7,515 bases of DNA from JAZNSB01 sp045590955 (GCA_045590955.1 JAZNSB010000050.1:1-7515), one strand, 5' to 3'; positions 1 through 6,450 are shown, counted from the first letter of the stretch. A program made the numbers and translations. Notes: generated by a model from the sequence alone, not told the origin.

Positions 1-2
1 CT

Positions 3-742
3 GAAGATATTGTATATTTTTTATGTAATCAGCAGATGTTGAAGAGATTACATTAGAGTTTAGCAACAAAAAAACATCTAAAAATAAAATTGTAATTTTT
101 GGTAGCAATGAAATTACCAAAGACCTTTTGCAACTTTTGGATAAAGAACACAAAATTGATAATTGCAAAGTCATTGAAGAAGATCTTGAAAAAGCAAAAG
201 AAATGGTTCAAGAAACAGAAGATACGGTTGTAATAAATGGTGGCATAATATGTGATTCTGTATTAAAAGACGCCTGTATTGAAGATGCAGACGTTGTAAT
301 TTCAGTAACAGATAATGACAAAGACAATATACTGTCATCGCTTATTGCTCAAAGACACATAAATTCAAAGCAAATTGCCTTAATAAATTCAGATGTTCAT
401 GACAGCTTGTTGGAGATGATGTCAGATACCATATTGGTAAACAGATCAGCAGTTACCATATCATCTATATTACGCATGTTAAGACAGCCAAGGTTAGATG
501 ACGCATATTCACTTGGCAACGGTTTTGCAGAGTTATGGAAAATCAGCATTGGAGAAATGTCTCCGTTAGTAGGGCAAAAAATTTCTGATATATCATTGCC
601 GTTAACATGTAAAATTTGCGCAATTATCAGAGATAAAGAGATAATATATCCAAAGTTATATGATGAAATTATGCTCTCAGATGAGCTGGTAATTATTGTA
701 ATGCAAGATGCTATCAAAAAACTTGAAAAATTACTTTCTTAA
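3..742 (+). CDS. trkA: TrkA C-terminal half (K+ uptake regulator), partial at left edge, apparent frameshift
   Basis: TrkA is the cytoplasmic NAD(H)-binding regulatory subunit of the Trk potassium uptake system, made of two RCK (TrkA_N + TrkA_C) halves; this is the second half. Bases 3-35 read EDIVYFLCNQQ, matching the end of the first TrkA_C domain (compare EDEVYF in E. coli). From base 35 the homologous reading continues one frame back as DVEEITLEF, then KIVIFGSNEI (second Rossmann strand and loop), DADVVISVTDNDKDNI, and a C-terminal RCK_C domain from about base 530 ending at TAA 740-742. Frame 3 stops at 54-56 and frame 2 has a stop at 26-28, so one base seems missing near 35 (CAGGAT to CAGAT). 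No convincing start codon with a ribosome site exists for the downstream part alone: TTG 128 and an ATG near 200 are inside the domain. Family assignment is firm. Whether the frameshift is a real mutation or a sequence error cannot be told. hfq follows 62 bp later. Confidence 0.85.
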
Positions 743-747
743 AAACA

Positions 748-777
748 TTGCACATTAAATAAAACCGAGTTTATAAT
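748..777 (+). promoter_or_regulatory. sigma70-type promoter for hfq
   Basis: A perfect -10 hexamer TATAAT (772-777) lies 18 bp from a -35-like TTGCAC (748-753). Predicted transcription would start near 784, giving a leader of about 20 nt before the hfq ATG. The site sits directly after the trkA stop, so hfq need not depend on trkA transcription. The -35 matches consensus at only three positions; the -10 is the strong part. Confidence 0.6.
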
Positions 778-804
778 AACAAAAAAAATAAAAAAGGAAA
801 AAAA

Positions 805-1023
805 ATGACACAACAGGAATTTATAAATAATTTAATCAGCAAAGAGATGGCTGTAACAGTTTTTTTAATCAACGGAGTAAAATTACAAGGTATAATCATT
901 GGCGCAGACAATAATAGCCTTCTGCTCAGAAGAGACGGACATACACAGCTTGTATATAATCATGCAGTTTCTACAATAATGCCGGTTTCTGCAGTTAACG
1001 TAGCTTCAGAAATACAAGAATAA
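805..1023 (+). CDS. hfq: RNA chaperone Hfq
   Basis: Hfq forms a ring-shaped Sm-like hexamer in the cytoplasm that joins small RNAs to mRNAs. The 72-residue product has an N-terminal helix (about 3-14), Sm1 with FLINGVKLQG (20-29) and Sm2 with RRDGHTQLVY-x-HAVSTIMP (42-60), the form typical of alphaproteobacteria. The start is ATG 805 behind an AGGA (795-798). Compared by eye with E. coli Hfq, the distal A-rich-RNA face is kept (F20 for Y25, G24 for G29, V25 for I30, K26 for K31, Q28 for Q33, D35 for D40). On the proximal face Q41/F42 become N36/N37 and K56 becomes N52 (YNH for YKH), and the rim arginines (RRER) become I11-S12-K13-E14. The acidic C-terminal tail is only about 12 residues. The trkA-hfq order is normal for alphaproteobacteria; the usual next gene, hflX, is absent. 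The Hfq call itself is near certain. Confidence 0.97.
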   Translation: MTQQEFINNLISKEMAVTVFLINGVKLQGIIIGADNNSLLLRRDGHTQLVYNHAVSTIMPVSAVNVASEIQE

Positions 1024-1065
1024 TCAATACTTGAAAGCAAAAAAATCATAACTACTTCTTTTTTT

Positions 1066-1070
1066 GGAGG
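1066..1070 (+). promoter_or_regulatory. Shine-Dalgarno GGAGG that sets the lipoprotein start
   Basis: A perfect GGAGG lies five bases before ATG 1076-1078. It covers part of the longer TTG-started reading from 1064, so 1064 cannot be the real start; translation should begin at 1076. No separate promoter is evident in the 52-bp gap after hfq. Confidence 0.85.
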
Positions 1071-1075
1071 TTGTT

Positions 1076-1444
1076 ATGATTTTATTGTTTTTATCTATGA
1101 TAATAAGCGCATGCAGCACGGATGATGCTACAAATTATAATCTGTATTTACAATCATTTGTAGGACTTTCTCAAGAAAGCTTGTATGAAAGTTTCGGAAT
1201 GCCCAATTCCATAGAAAACATAACCCCAAACCAGAGTGTTGTTACATATTATAACAATTTAAGCAATATCAGAAACGGCAATTTTGAACCATATGCAAAT
1301 AGCATAAATTATCCGGATATAAATACATGGTATTTAAACAGCAATACAGATACAGATTTTTATTGTAATACATCATTTATCATTGAAAACAGCAAGGTAA
1401 TAGGTTTTACCTTCAACGGAGATGATTGTATTCAGTCTGATTAA
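1076..1444 (+). CDS. small putative lipoprotein, function unknown
   Basis: The start is ATG 1076, behind GGAGG, giving 122 residues. The first 12 are hydrophobic and end in a lipobox IISA|C13, suggesting export and lipidation. The signal is unusually short and has no basic residue, so lipoprotein status is probable rather than certain. The mature part has FVGLSQESLYESFGMP (28-43), resembling the G-x-s-x-x-x-l-x-x-x-G-x-P segment common in small alphaproteobacterial envelope proteins and loosely like BamE/SmpA. A polar Asn/Tyr-rich middle follows, then C97-x-x-x-F...G115-D-D-C118, two cysteines that could pair in the periplasm. I cannot name a function. It follows hfq by 52 bp on the same strand with no clear terminator between, so it may be co-transcribed with hfq. 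Its TAA overlaps the stop of the convergent trhA. Confidence 0.8.
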   Translation: MILLFLSMIISACSTDDATNYNLYLQSFVGLSQESLYESFGMPNSIENITPNQSVVTYYNNLSNIRNGNFEPYANSINYPDINTWYLNSNTDTDFYCNTSFIIENSKVIGFTFNGDDCIQSD

Positions 1445-2097
1445 AAGTTTTGCAATACGCAAGCATATAATACAGAAAAGAAGTGCATAATTGTTCCTGC
1501 CAAAACCATCAGATGCCATATTGCATGAGTAAATTCTTTGCTTTTCCAAACATAAAATATAACGCCGAGTGTATAACACAAACCGCCGATAATTAAAAAT
1601 AATGTTCCCAAAAAGTTCATGTTTTCAAACAATGCTTTAGACATTACAATTACTAACCACCCCATTGCCAAATACAAGATAACAGACCACTTTTTTGTTC
1701 CGCTCGGGTTAAGACACAGTTTTAATACCGTTCCCAAAATTGCCAAAGCCCAAACAATTGATAATATAGAAATTCCCAAAGAAGTCCTTAAGTTTACCAA
1801 CACAAAAGGAGTATAGGTGCCGGCAATCAGATAATAAATTGCAATATGGTCAAACTTTTTAAGCTTTTTCTTTGTTTCAGGTTTTTGAATTGCATGATAC
1901 ACGGTAGAAGCTACATATAAAACAATAATACTTGTTCCAAATATGGCAGTAGAAACAACTGCCCATGCATTTGCATGAATGGCAGAGAGAGTAACCATTA
2001 CAGACAAAGCAGCAATTCCCAGCACAGATCCAATTCCATGAATAATTGCACTGGCAACTTCTTCTCTTAAACTATAAAACTTAATTGTGTTTGACAT
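1441..2097 (-). CDS. trhA: hemolysin III / PAQR-family membrane protein (TrhA-like)
   Basis: This 218-residue protein is a seven-helix inner-membrane protein of the hemolysin III / YqfA / PAQR family. The names derive from a Bacillus cereus haemolysin, but most members are better seen as membrane-homeostasis proteins, so toxicity should not be assumed. Conserved features are visible: REE (11-13) and HGIG (20-23) at the start; S64-x-x-x-H68 at the end of a helix; D83-H-x-x-IYYLIAGTYTPF (to 98); and H191-x-x-x-H195 with H205 in the last helix. H68, H191, H195 and D83 correspond to the PAQR metal-site pattern. Length is normal for the family. ATG 2095-2097 is preceded by AAGGAG (2104-2109 on the plus strand, read in reverse). 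It lies downstream of nifJ on the same strand but behind a terminator and its own promoter, so it is probably a separate unit. Confidence 0.95.
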   Translation of the reverse strand: MSNTIKFYSLREEVASAIIHGIGSVLGIAALSVMVTLSAIHANAWAVVSTAIFGTSIIVLYVASTVYHAIQKPETKKKLKKFDHIAIYYLIAGTYTPFVLVNLRTSLGISILSIVWALAILGTVLKLCLNPSGTKKWSVILYLAMGWLVIVMSKALFENMNFLGTLFLIIGGLCYTLGVIFYVWKSKEFTHAIWHLMVLAGTIMHFFSVLYACVLQNF

Positions 2098-2121
2098 CTT
2101 TTTCTCCTTAAATACTTTGGC

Positions 2122-2150
2122 ATTATATAATTTTTTTATTTAAGTGTGTA
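2122..2150 (-). promoter_or_regulatory. sigma70-type promoter for trhA
   Basis: On the minus strand, TACACA (2150-2145; 4 of 6 matches to TTGACA) is followed after 17 bp by a perfect TATAAT (2127-2122). Predicted start would be near 2115, close to the AAGGAG ribosome site, giving a very short leader. The site lies just past the nifJ terminator, as expected for an independent unit. Confidence 0.6.
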
Positions 2151-2171
2151 GAAAAAAATTTTTTAATTCAC

Positions 2172-2199
2172 AAAAAAAGCCCTGCAAAGAGCAGGGCTT
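2172..2199 (-). terminator. intrinsic terminator of nifJ
   Basis: Read on the minus strand, AAGCCCTGC, a five-base loop (TCTTT) and GCAGGGCTT form a perfect 9-bp stem whose 3' arm runs straight into a T tract (seven T, 2178-2172). It lies about 20 bp after the nifJ stop. The opposite direction has no comparable T run, so it serves nifJ. Confidence 0.95.
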
Positions 2200-2218
2200 A
2201 ATTTTGGTTAAAGAAGAT

Positions 2219-5200
2219 TTATTTTGTAAATTGAGCCATATACTCTAACAAATCTCTCTTATCTTTAACATTTTCCTGAGCTCTGTTCAACAAGGCTTCA
2301 TAGCGCTCCGGATTTTGTTTGTTCACAACTTGGAATCTGGTTTCGTTAGCCATATATTCCGCCAAAGGCTTAGAAGGTGCCTTTGAATCCAAAGTAAGCG
2401 GAGCTTTACCTTCTGCCACATTGTTTGGATTATATCTGTATAAAGGCCAAGAACCGCTTTCCACAGCAGCTTTTTGATGCTCTAAACCGTCTGCCAAATT
2501 AAATCCTTGAGCAATACAGTGAGAGTAAGCAATAATGATTGAAGGACCATCAAAGGCTTCAGCTTCATTAAATGCTTTAATCACTTGCGCATCGTTAGCT
2601 CCCATAGAAACTTGAGCAACATATACATTTCCATAGCTCATTGCAATCATTGCCAAATCTTTTTTAGGCAATTCTTTGCCGGCCATTGCGAATTTTGCAC
2701 TTGCTCCCATAGGAGTTGCTTTAGATTGTTGACCGCCGGTATTAGAATAAACACCTGTGTCCATTACCAAAATGTTCACATTTTTACCGCTTGCAATTGT
2801 GTGGTCCAAACCGCCGAAGCCAATATCATAAGCCCAGCCGTCTCCACCCAAAATCCAAACAGATTTTTTGATTAAATAATCGGCCAATTTATCCAAATGT
2901 TTTGCTTTCGGATTATTAATTGTTGCCAATTTTTCTCTCAAAACTTTAACATTTTGTCTTTGTTCATCAATCAACTGATCAGAATTTTGTGGGTTGTCCA
3001 AAATCTTTTGAACCAGTTCTTGTCCCAAATCATCAGCCAATTGAGTAAGCAAATCTTTTGCAAAATTTGTTTGTTGATCAACGGCAAATCTCATACCCAA
3101 ACCAAACTCTGCATTATCTTCAAACAAAGAGTTTGCCCAAGCAGGACCGTGACCTTTTTCATCTTTTGCATAAGGAGTTGTAGGCAAGTTTCCGGAATAA
3201 ATGGAAGAACAACCTGTAGCATTTGCCACAATCATTCTATCGCCGAACAGTTGTGTTAAAAGCTTAACATAAGGAGTTTCGCCACAACCTGCACAAGCAC
3301 CTGAAAATTCAAACAAAGGTTGAATTAATTGTGTTTGTTTTGGCAATTTTTTCTCAACTTGTGTTCTTTTTACATAAGGTAATGTTTCAAAGAAATTCCA
3401 GTTTTCTTTTTCAGCATCCAAATGGTTTTCAATATGGTCCATATTAATTGCTTTTCTTTCCGGATTTTCTTTATCTTTTACAGGACATGCAGAAACACAA
3501 ATTCCGCAACCTGTGCAATCTTCCGGAGAAATTTGCAACATAAACTTCTGACCTTCAAACTCTTTACCTTTATAAGGAGCAGTTTTAAGTGTTGCCGGAG
3601 CATTTGCCAATTGTTCGTCTGTTGCAACTTTCATTCTGATTACGGCATGCGGACATACAATAGAACACTTACCGCATTGAATACAAGCATTTGGGTTCCA
3701 AACAGGAATTTCCGTGGCAATACATCTTTTTTCATATTGTGTTGTGCCTGTTGGCCAAGTTCCGTCCACCACGCCTGTAAAAGCAGAAACAGGCAGTTCA
3801 TTTCCTCTGTCAGCAATAATTTCTGCCGTAAGTTTTTTTACAAACTCAGGAGCATTTGCAGGAACAGGAGCTTGCATATCAAAATCAGATGTAACCGTTG
3901 CAGGATATTCAATTTTGTGTAAATGTGCCAAAGAAGCATCAACTGCTTCAAAGTTTTTCTGCACAATTGCATCACCTTTTTTGCTGTAGGTTTTCTTAAT
4001 TGCATTTTTAATTTGAGCAATTGCTTCATCTTTTGGCAAGATGTTGGAAATTGCAAAGAAGCATGTCTGCATAATGGTATTAATTCTTTGACCCATACCT
4101 GTTTGACGAGCAACTTCCACAGCATTAATTACATAGAAATTCAGTTCTTTTTCAATAATTTGCTGTTGCACTTGTCTTGGCAGTTTGTTCCAAACTTCTT
4201 CTTTTGTATAAGGAGCATTTAAGAGGAAAGTTGCACCTTTTTTAGCAATTTTAAGCACATCAACTTTATTCATAAATGCAAATTGGTGACAAGCCACAAA
4301 ATCTGCTTTATTAATCAAATATGCAGCTTTAATCGGGCTGTCAGAAAATCTTAAGTGAGAAGTTGTCATAGAACCTGATTTTCTAGAGTCATACACAAAA
4401 TAACCCTGACCATATTTTCCTGCGTCTTCTGCAATAATTTTGATAGAGTTTTTGTTAGCACCAACGGTTCCGTCTGCACCCAAACCATAAAATACAGATC
4501 TTACCACATCTTTTGGTTCTGTATCAATGTTGTCATCAAATTTCAAAGAAGTGTTGTTCACATCGTCTTCAATACCCACAGAGAAAGAGTTAATTGTTTG
4601 ATTATCAAACACAGCTTTAACCATTCCCGGAGTAAATTCTTTAGAAGACAAACCGTATCTTCCGCCCAAGATTTTTGGCATATTGGCAATTTTGCCGTTA
4701 GCAAAGGCTTGGCTTAAAACTGCAACAACATCTAAATATAAAGGCTCACCGGTAGAGCCGGATTCTTTTGTTCTGTCTAAAACGTTGATTGTTTTAACTG
4801 TTGTCGGTAAAGCGTTTAAGAAAGATTTTTCCGGGAACGGACGATATAATCTAACTTTCATTACACCCACTTTGTAACCGTTTTGGTTCAAATAATCAAT
4901 TGCTTCTTCCACGGTTTCTGCACCGGAGCCCATAATTACGATTACTTTATCGGCATCTTTTGCGCCGTAGTAATCAACAACATTATATTGTCTGCCGGAA
5001 ATTTTTGCAAATTTGTTCATTTCTTCTTGAACCACATCTTCAACTTTTGCATAGAATGGATTAGAAGCTTCTCTGCCTTGGAAGAACACATCAGGGTTTT
5101 GAGCGGTTCCTCTAATCACAGGCTTTTCCGGTCTCAAAGCATTTTCAGCATTAAAGTTTGTATTAACATCAGCCACCATATCTCTTAAATCGTCATCAGA

Positions 5201-5761
5201 GAGCAGGGCAATTTTTTTAATTTCGTGAGATGTTCTAAAACCGTCAAAGAAGTGCAAGAAAGGCACTCTTGAACGCAATGTGGAAGTTTGTGCAATTGCT
5301 GCAAAGTCATGAGCTTCTTGCACACTGTTTGAAGCAAGCATTGCAAAACCTGTTTGTCTGCAGCTCATCACGTCTGTATGATCACCAAAAATAGACAATG
5401 CGTGATAAGCCAAAGATCTGGCAGCCACGTGCATTACAAACGGAGAAAGTTCTCCGGCAATTTTATACATATTTGGGATCATCAAGAGCAAACCTTGAGA
5501 AGCTGTAAAGGTTGTGGTTAAAGCACCAGCTTGCACGGCTCCATGACAAGCGCCGGCAGCACCTGCTTCAGATTGCATTTCTTGAACATTTGGCACAACA
5601 CCCCAAATGTTTTTTTGGTTTTGAGCAGACCAAGCATCGGCCCATTCACCCATTGGAGATGAAGGTGTAATCGGGTAGATTACGCATACTTCGTTCATTC
5701 TATGAGCAACAGAAGCTGCAGCTTCGTTACCATCCATCATTTTCATCTTTGTTTCAGACAT
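2219..5761 (-). CDS. nifJ: pyruvate:ferredoxin (flavodoxin) oxidoreductase, single-chain NifJ/PFOR
   Basis: This cytoplasmic enzyme converts pyruvate and CoA to acetyl-CoA and CO2 with reduction of ferredoxin or flavodoxin; it is oxygen-sensitive and marks anaerobic metabolism. The 1180 residues hold, in order: the pyrimidine-binding domain with YPITPSSPMGEW (29-40) and EMQSEAGA; PFOR domain II (about 260-410); the gamma domain (about 420-620); the EKR motif (677-679); and two 4Fe-4S motifs, C693-x2-C696-x2-C699-x3-C703 and C749-x2-C752-x2-C755-x3-C759. The TPP domain follows with GGDGWAYDIG (972-981) and D1001...NTGGQ1011. The proximal cluster ligands are C823, C826, C851 and C1082, with the same 3/25/231 spacing as I recall for the Desulfovibrio africanus enzyme (C812, C815, C840, C1071). 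It ends near residue 1180 and lacks the long C-terminal extension of that enzyme, as most bacterial NifJ do. Start ATG 5761 has AAGGAAG (5774-5768) upstream. No ferredoxin or flavodoxin gene is in the window. Confidence 0.98.
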   Translation of the reverse strand: MSETKMKMMDGNEAAASVAHRMNEVCVIYPITPSSPMGEWADAWSAQNQKNIWGVVPNVQEMQSEAGAAGACHGAVQAGALTTTFTASQGLLLMIPNMYKIAGELSPFVMHVAARSLAYHALSIFGDHTDVMSCRQTGFAMLASNSVQEAHDFAAIAQTSTLRSRVPFLHFFDGFRTSHEIKKIALLSDDDLRDMVADVNTNFNAENALRPEKPVIRGTAQNPDVFFQGREASNPFYAKVEDVVQEEMNKFAKISGRQYNVVDYYGAKDADKVIVIMGSGAETVEEAIDYLNQNGYKVGVMKVRLYRPFPEKSFLNALPTTVKTINVLDRTKESGSTGEPLYLDVVAVLSQAFANGKIANMPKILGGRYGLSSKEFTPGMVKAVFDNQTINSFSVGIEDDVNNTSLKFDDNIDTEPKDVVRSVFYGLGADGTVGANKNSIKIIAEDAGKYGQGYFVYDSRKSGSMTTSHLRFSDSPIKAAYLINKADFVACHQFAFMNKVDVLKIAKKGATFLLNAPYTKEEVWNKLPRQVQQQIIEKELNFYVINAVEVARQTGMGQRINTIMQTCFFAISNILPKDEAIAQIKNAIKKTYSKKGDAIVQKNFEAVDASLAHLHKIEYPATVTSDFDMQAPVPANAPEFVKKLTAEIIADRGNELPVSAFTGVVDGTWPTGTTQYEKRCIATEIPVWNPNACIQCGKCSIVCPHAVIRMKVATDEQLANAPATLKTAPYKGKEFEGQKFMLQISPEDCTGCGICVSACPVKDKENPERKAINMDHIENHLDAEKENWNFFETLPYVKRTQVEKKLPKQTQLIQPLFEFSGACAGCGETPYVKLLTQLFGDRMIVANATGCSSIYSGNLPTTPYAKDEKGHGPAWANSLFEDNAEFGLGMRFAVDQQTNFAKDLLTQLADDLGQELVQKILDNPQNSDQLIDEQRQNVKVLREKLATINNPKAKHLDKLADYLIKKSVWILGGDGWAYDIGFGGLDHTIASGKNVNILVMDTGVYSNTGGQQSKATPMGASAKFAMAGKELPKKDLAMIAMSYGNVYVAQVSMGANDAQVIKAFNEAEAFDGPSIIIAYSHCIAQGFNLADGLEHQKAAVESGSWPLYRYNPNNVAEGKAPLTLDSKAPSKPLAEYMANETRFQVVNKQNPERYEALLNRAQENVKDKRDLLEYMAQFTK

Positions 5762-5789
5762 ATATATCTTCCTTATAAGTTATTGAAAC

Positions 5790-5827
5790 GCCGGTTTTTA
5801 GGGGATTCTATAGCCCCATTTCCCGAC
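5790..5827 (-). other. imperfect hairpin in the nifJ leader
   Basis: On the minus strand GTCGG (5827-5823) can pair with CCGGC (5794-5790, one G-U), and inside it GGGG (5817-5814) with CCCC (5804-5801), around a nine-base loop containing CTATAG. If transcription starts near 5840 this lies in the untranslated leader, about 28 bp before the start codon. It could be an RNA hairpin or a DNA operator; the GGGG/CCCC arms stand out in an AT-rich gap. No known riboswitch is recognised. Confidence 0.4.
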
Positions 5828-5846
5828 CATTTAAAAAATCAGCAAA

Positions 5847-5855
5847 TTTATAGCA
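5847..5855 (-). promoter_or_regulatory. candidate extended -10 promoter of nifJ
   Basis: The minus strand reads TGCTATAAA (5855-5847): a TGn extension directly before TATAAA. No good -35 is visible 17 bp upstream (CTGGAT), which is tolerated for extended -10 promoters. It would give a leader of about 79 nt. TATAGA inside the GGGG/CCCC dyad (near 5810) is a competing, weaker candidate. Confidence 0.4.
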
Positions 5856-5894
5856 CATAGATATTTAAAATCCAGTAAAAAATGAACTTTTTAC

Positions 5895-5914
5895 ATCAAA
5901 AACATACATTTGAT
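5895..5914. promoter_or_regulatory. 6+6 bp dyad, possible operator between divergent genes
   Basis: ATCAAA (5895-5900), eight bases, then TTTGAT (5909-5914) form a perfect inverted repeat between the nifJ promoter and the promoter at 5941. Its half-sites point the opposite way to an FNR box (TTGAT-N4-ATCAA), so FNR is not claimed. In AT-rich DNA a 6-bp dyad can occur by chance. Confidence 0.25.
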
Positions 5915-5940
5915 TTTTTTGTGCAAAAAACAGTTTTGTC

Positions 5941-5970
5941 TTGCCAGATTTTGCAAAAAAATTCTATACT
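5941..5970 (+). promoter_or_regulatory. sigma70-type promoter for the coiled-coil protein and tRNA-Gly
   Basis: TTGCCA (5941-5946; 5 of 6 matches) is followed after 18 bp by TATACT (5965-5970). Transcription would start near 5977, giving a leader of about 25 nt. A second TTGCAA at 5951 pairs less well, with TATATA at 5976. Confidence 0.6.
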
Positions 5971-5987
5971 CAACATATATAACTACT

Positions 5988-5993
5988 AAGGGG
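5988..5993 (+). promoter_or_regulatory. Shine-Dalgarno AAGGGG supporting a GTG start
   Basis: AAGGGG lies eight bases before GTG 6002-6004. The GTG is followed at once by a typical signal peptide (KNLIAFLTVF), which together with this site fixes the start although it is not ATG. Confidence 0.75.
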
Positions 5994-6001
5994 AAATAAA
6001 A

Positions 6002-6325
6002 GTGAAAAATTTAATTGCTTTTTTAACAGTTTTTATGTTTATAAACACAGCATCTGCTTTTGATTTGGCTTCAATGGCAAACAAGGTTCAGTCTGCAGCC
6101 GATAAAGCGAGTGCAAAAATTGAAGAAGTTCAAGAAAAAACAGAAGAAAAATCTTCTGAAAAAGCAGAACAAATAGAAGATAAAATTGAAGAATTACAAG
6201 AAAAAATTGCCGATTGGCAGTCTTCTGACAGTGCAAATTCTTCAGAAACATTGCAAGCAATTGCCAATGCAAAAGCAAGCATAGAAAAATTGTTGGCTCA
6301 ACTTAAAGCTTTGCGTGGAGAATAG
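6002..6325 (+). CDS. small exported coiled-coil protein, function unknown
   Basis: The 107-residue product begins with a classic Sec signal: Lys2, a hydrophobic stretch (4-14) and a TASA|FD cleavage site after about residue 19. There is no lipobox cysteine, so a soluble periplasmic or secreted protein is expected, with a mature size of about 88 residues. The remainder is almost wholly helical and strongly charged: about residues 26-73 are Glu/Lys-rich with heptad spacing (KIEEVQEKTEEK, KIEELQEKIADW), then a Ser/Asn break (74-81) and a second helix (82-104). There are no cysteines, no catalytic motif and no recognisable family; the form recalls Lpp-like or apolipoprotein-like helical envelope proteins, but only by composition. 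It is divergent from nifJ, and a tRNA gene starts nine bases after its stop. Confidence 0.8.
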   Translation: MKNLIAFLTVFMFINTASAFDLASMANKVQSAADKASAKIEEVQEKTEEKSSEKAEQIEDKIEELQEKIADWQSSDSANSSETLQAIANAKASIEKLLAQLKALRGE

Positions 6326-6334
6326 CAAGTTTTA

Positions 6335-6408
6335 GCAGGTATAATTCAATGGTAGAATGTAAGCTTCCCAAGCTTAATATGCGGGTTCAATTCCCGTTGC
6401 CTGCTCCA
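6335..6408 (+). tRNA. tRNA-Gly, anticodon CCC
   Basis: The 74-base sequence folds as a tRNA: acceptor stem GCAGGTA/TGCCTGC (one G-U), D stem ATTC/GAAT with GG in the loop, anticodon stem TAAGC/GCTTA with loop TTCCCAA (anticodon CCC at 6367-6369, reading GGG), T stem GCGGG/CCCGT with loop TTCAATT, discriminator T and an encoded CCA. It closely resembles bacterial tRNA-Gly(CCC). No separate promoter is visible in the nine bases after the preceding gene, so it is probably cut from that gene's transcript. Confidence 0.96.
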
Positions 6409-6450
6409 AATTTCTCCTCATGATCAGAGGCGATTTTGACAAAAAATCTT

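Noticed and set aside
397..717. Minus-strand open frame of 106 codons opposite trkA
   Set aside because: It lies wholly inside the recognised TrkA domain, has no ribosome site and shows no family-like motif.
1064..1075. Extending the lipoprotein to TTG 1064
   Set aside because: The extension would be encoded by the GGAGG ribosome site itself; ATG 1076 is correctly spaced from it.
1619..1816. Plus-strand open frame opposite trhA
   Set aside because: It is antisense to conserved transmembrane segments, with no ribosome site.
2585..5188. Several plus-strand open frames opposite nifJ, some Cys/Phe-rich
   Set aside because: They are antisense to an intact, motif-complete NifJ; their composition is what the reverse of its codons gives.
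5895..5930. FNR box upstream of nifJ
   Set aside because: No TTGAT-N4-ATCAA was found; the dyad has reversed half-sites and TTGAT/GTGCAA nearby has the wrong spacing.
6039..6278. Minus-strand Leu/Phe-rich frame opposite the coiled-coil gene
   Set aside because: It is the complement of Glu/Lys-rich codons; the plus-strand gene has promoter, ribosome site and signal peptide.
6416..6430. CCTC/GAGG mini-hairpin just after the tRNA
   Set aside because: Only four base pairs and no T tract; the real terminator is the 15-bp hairpin at 6451-6490.
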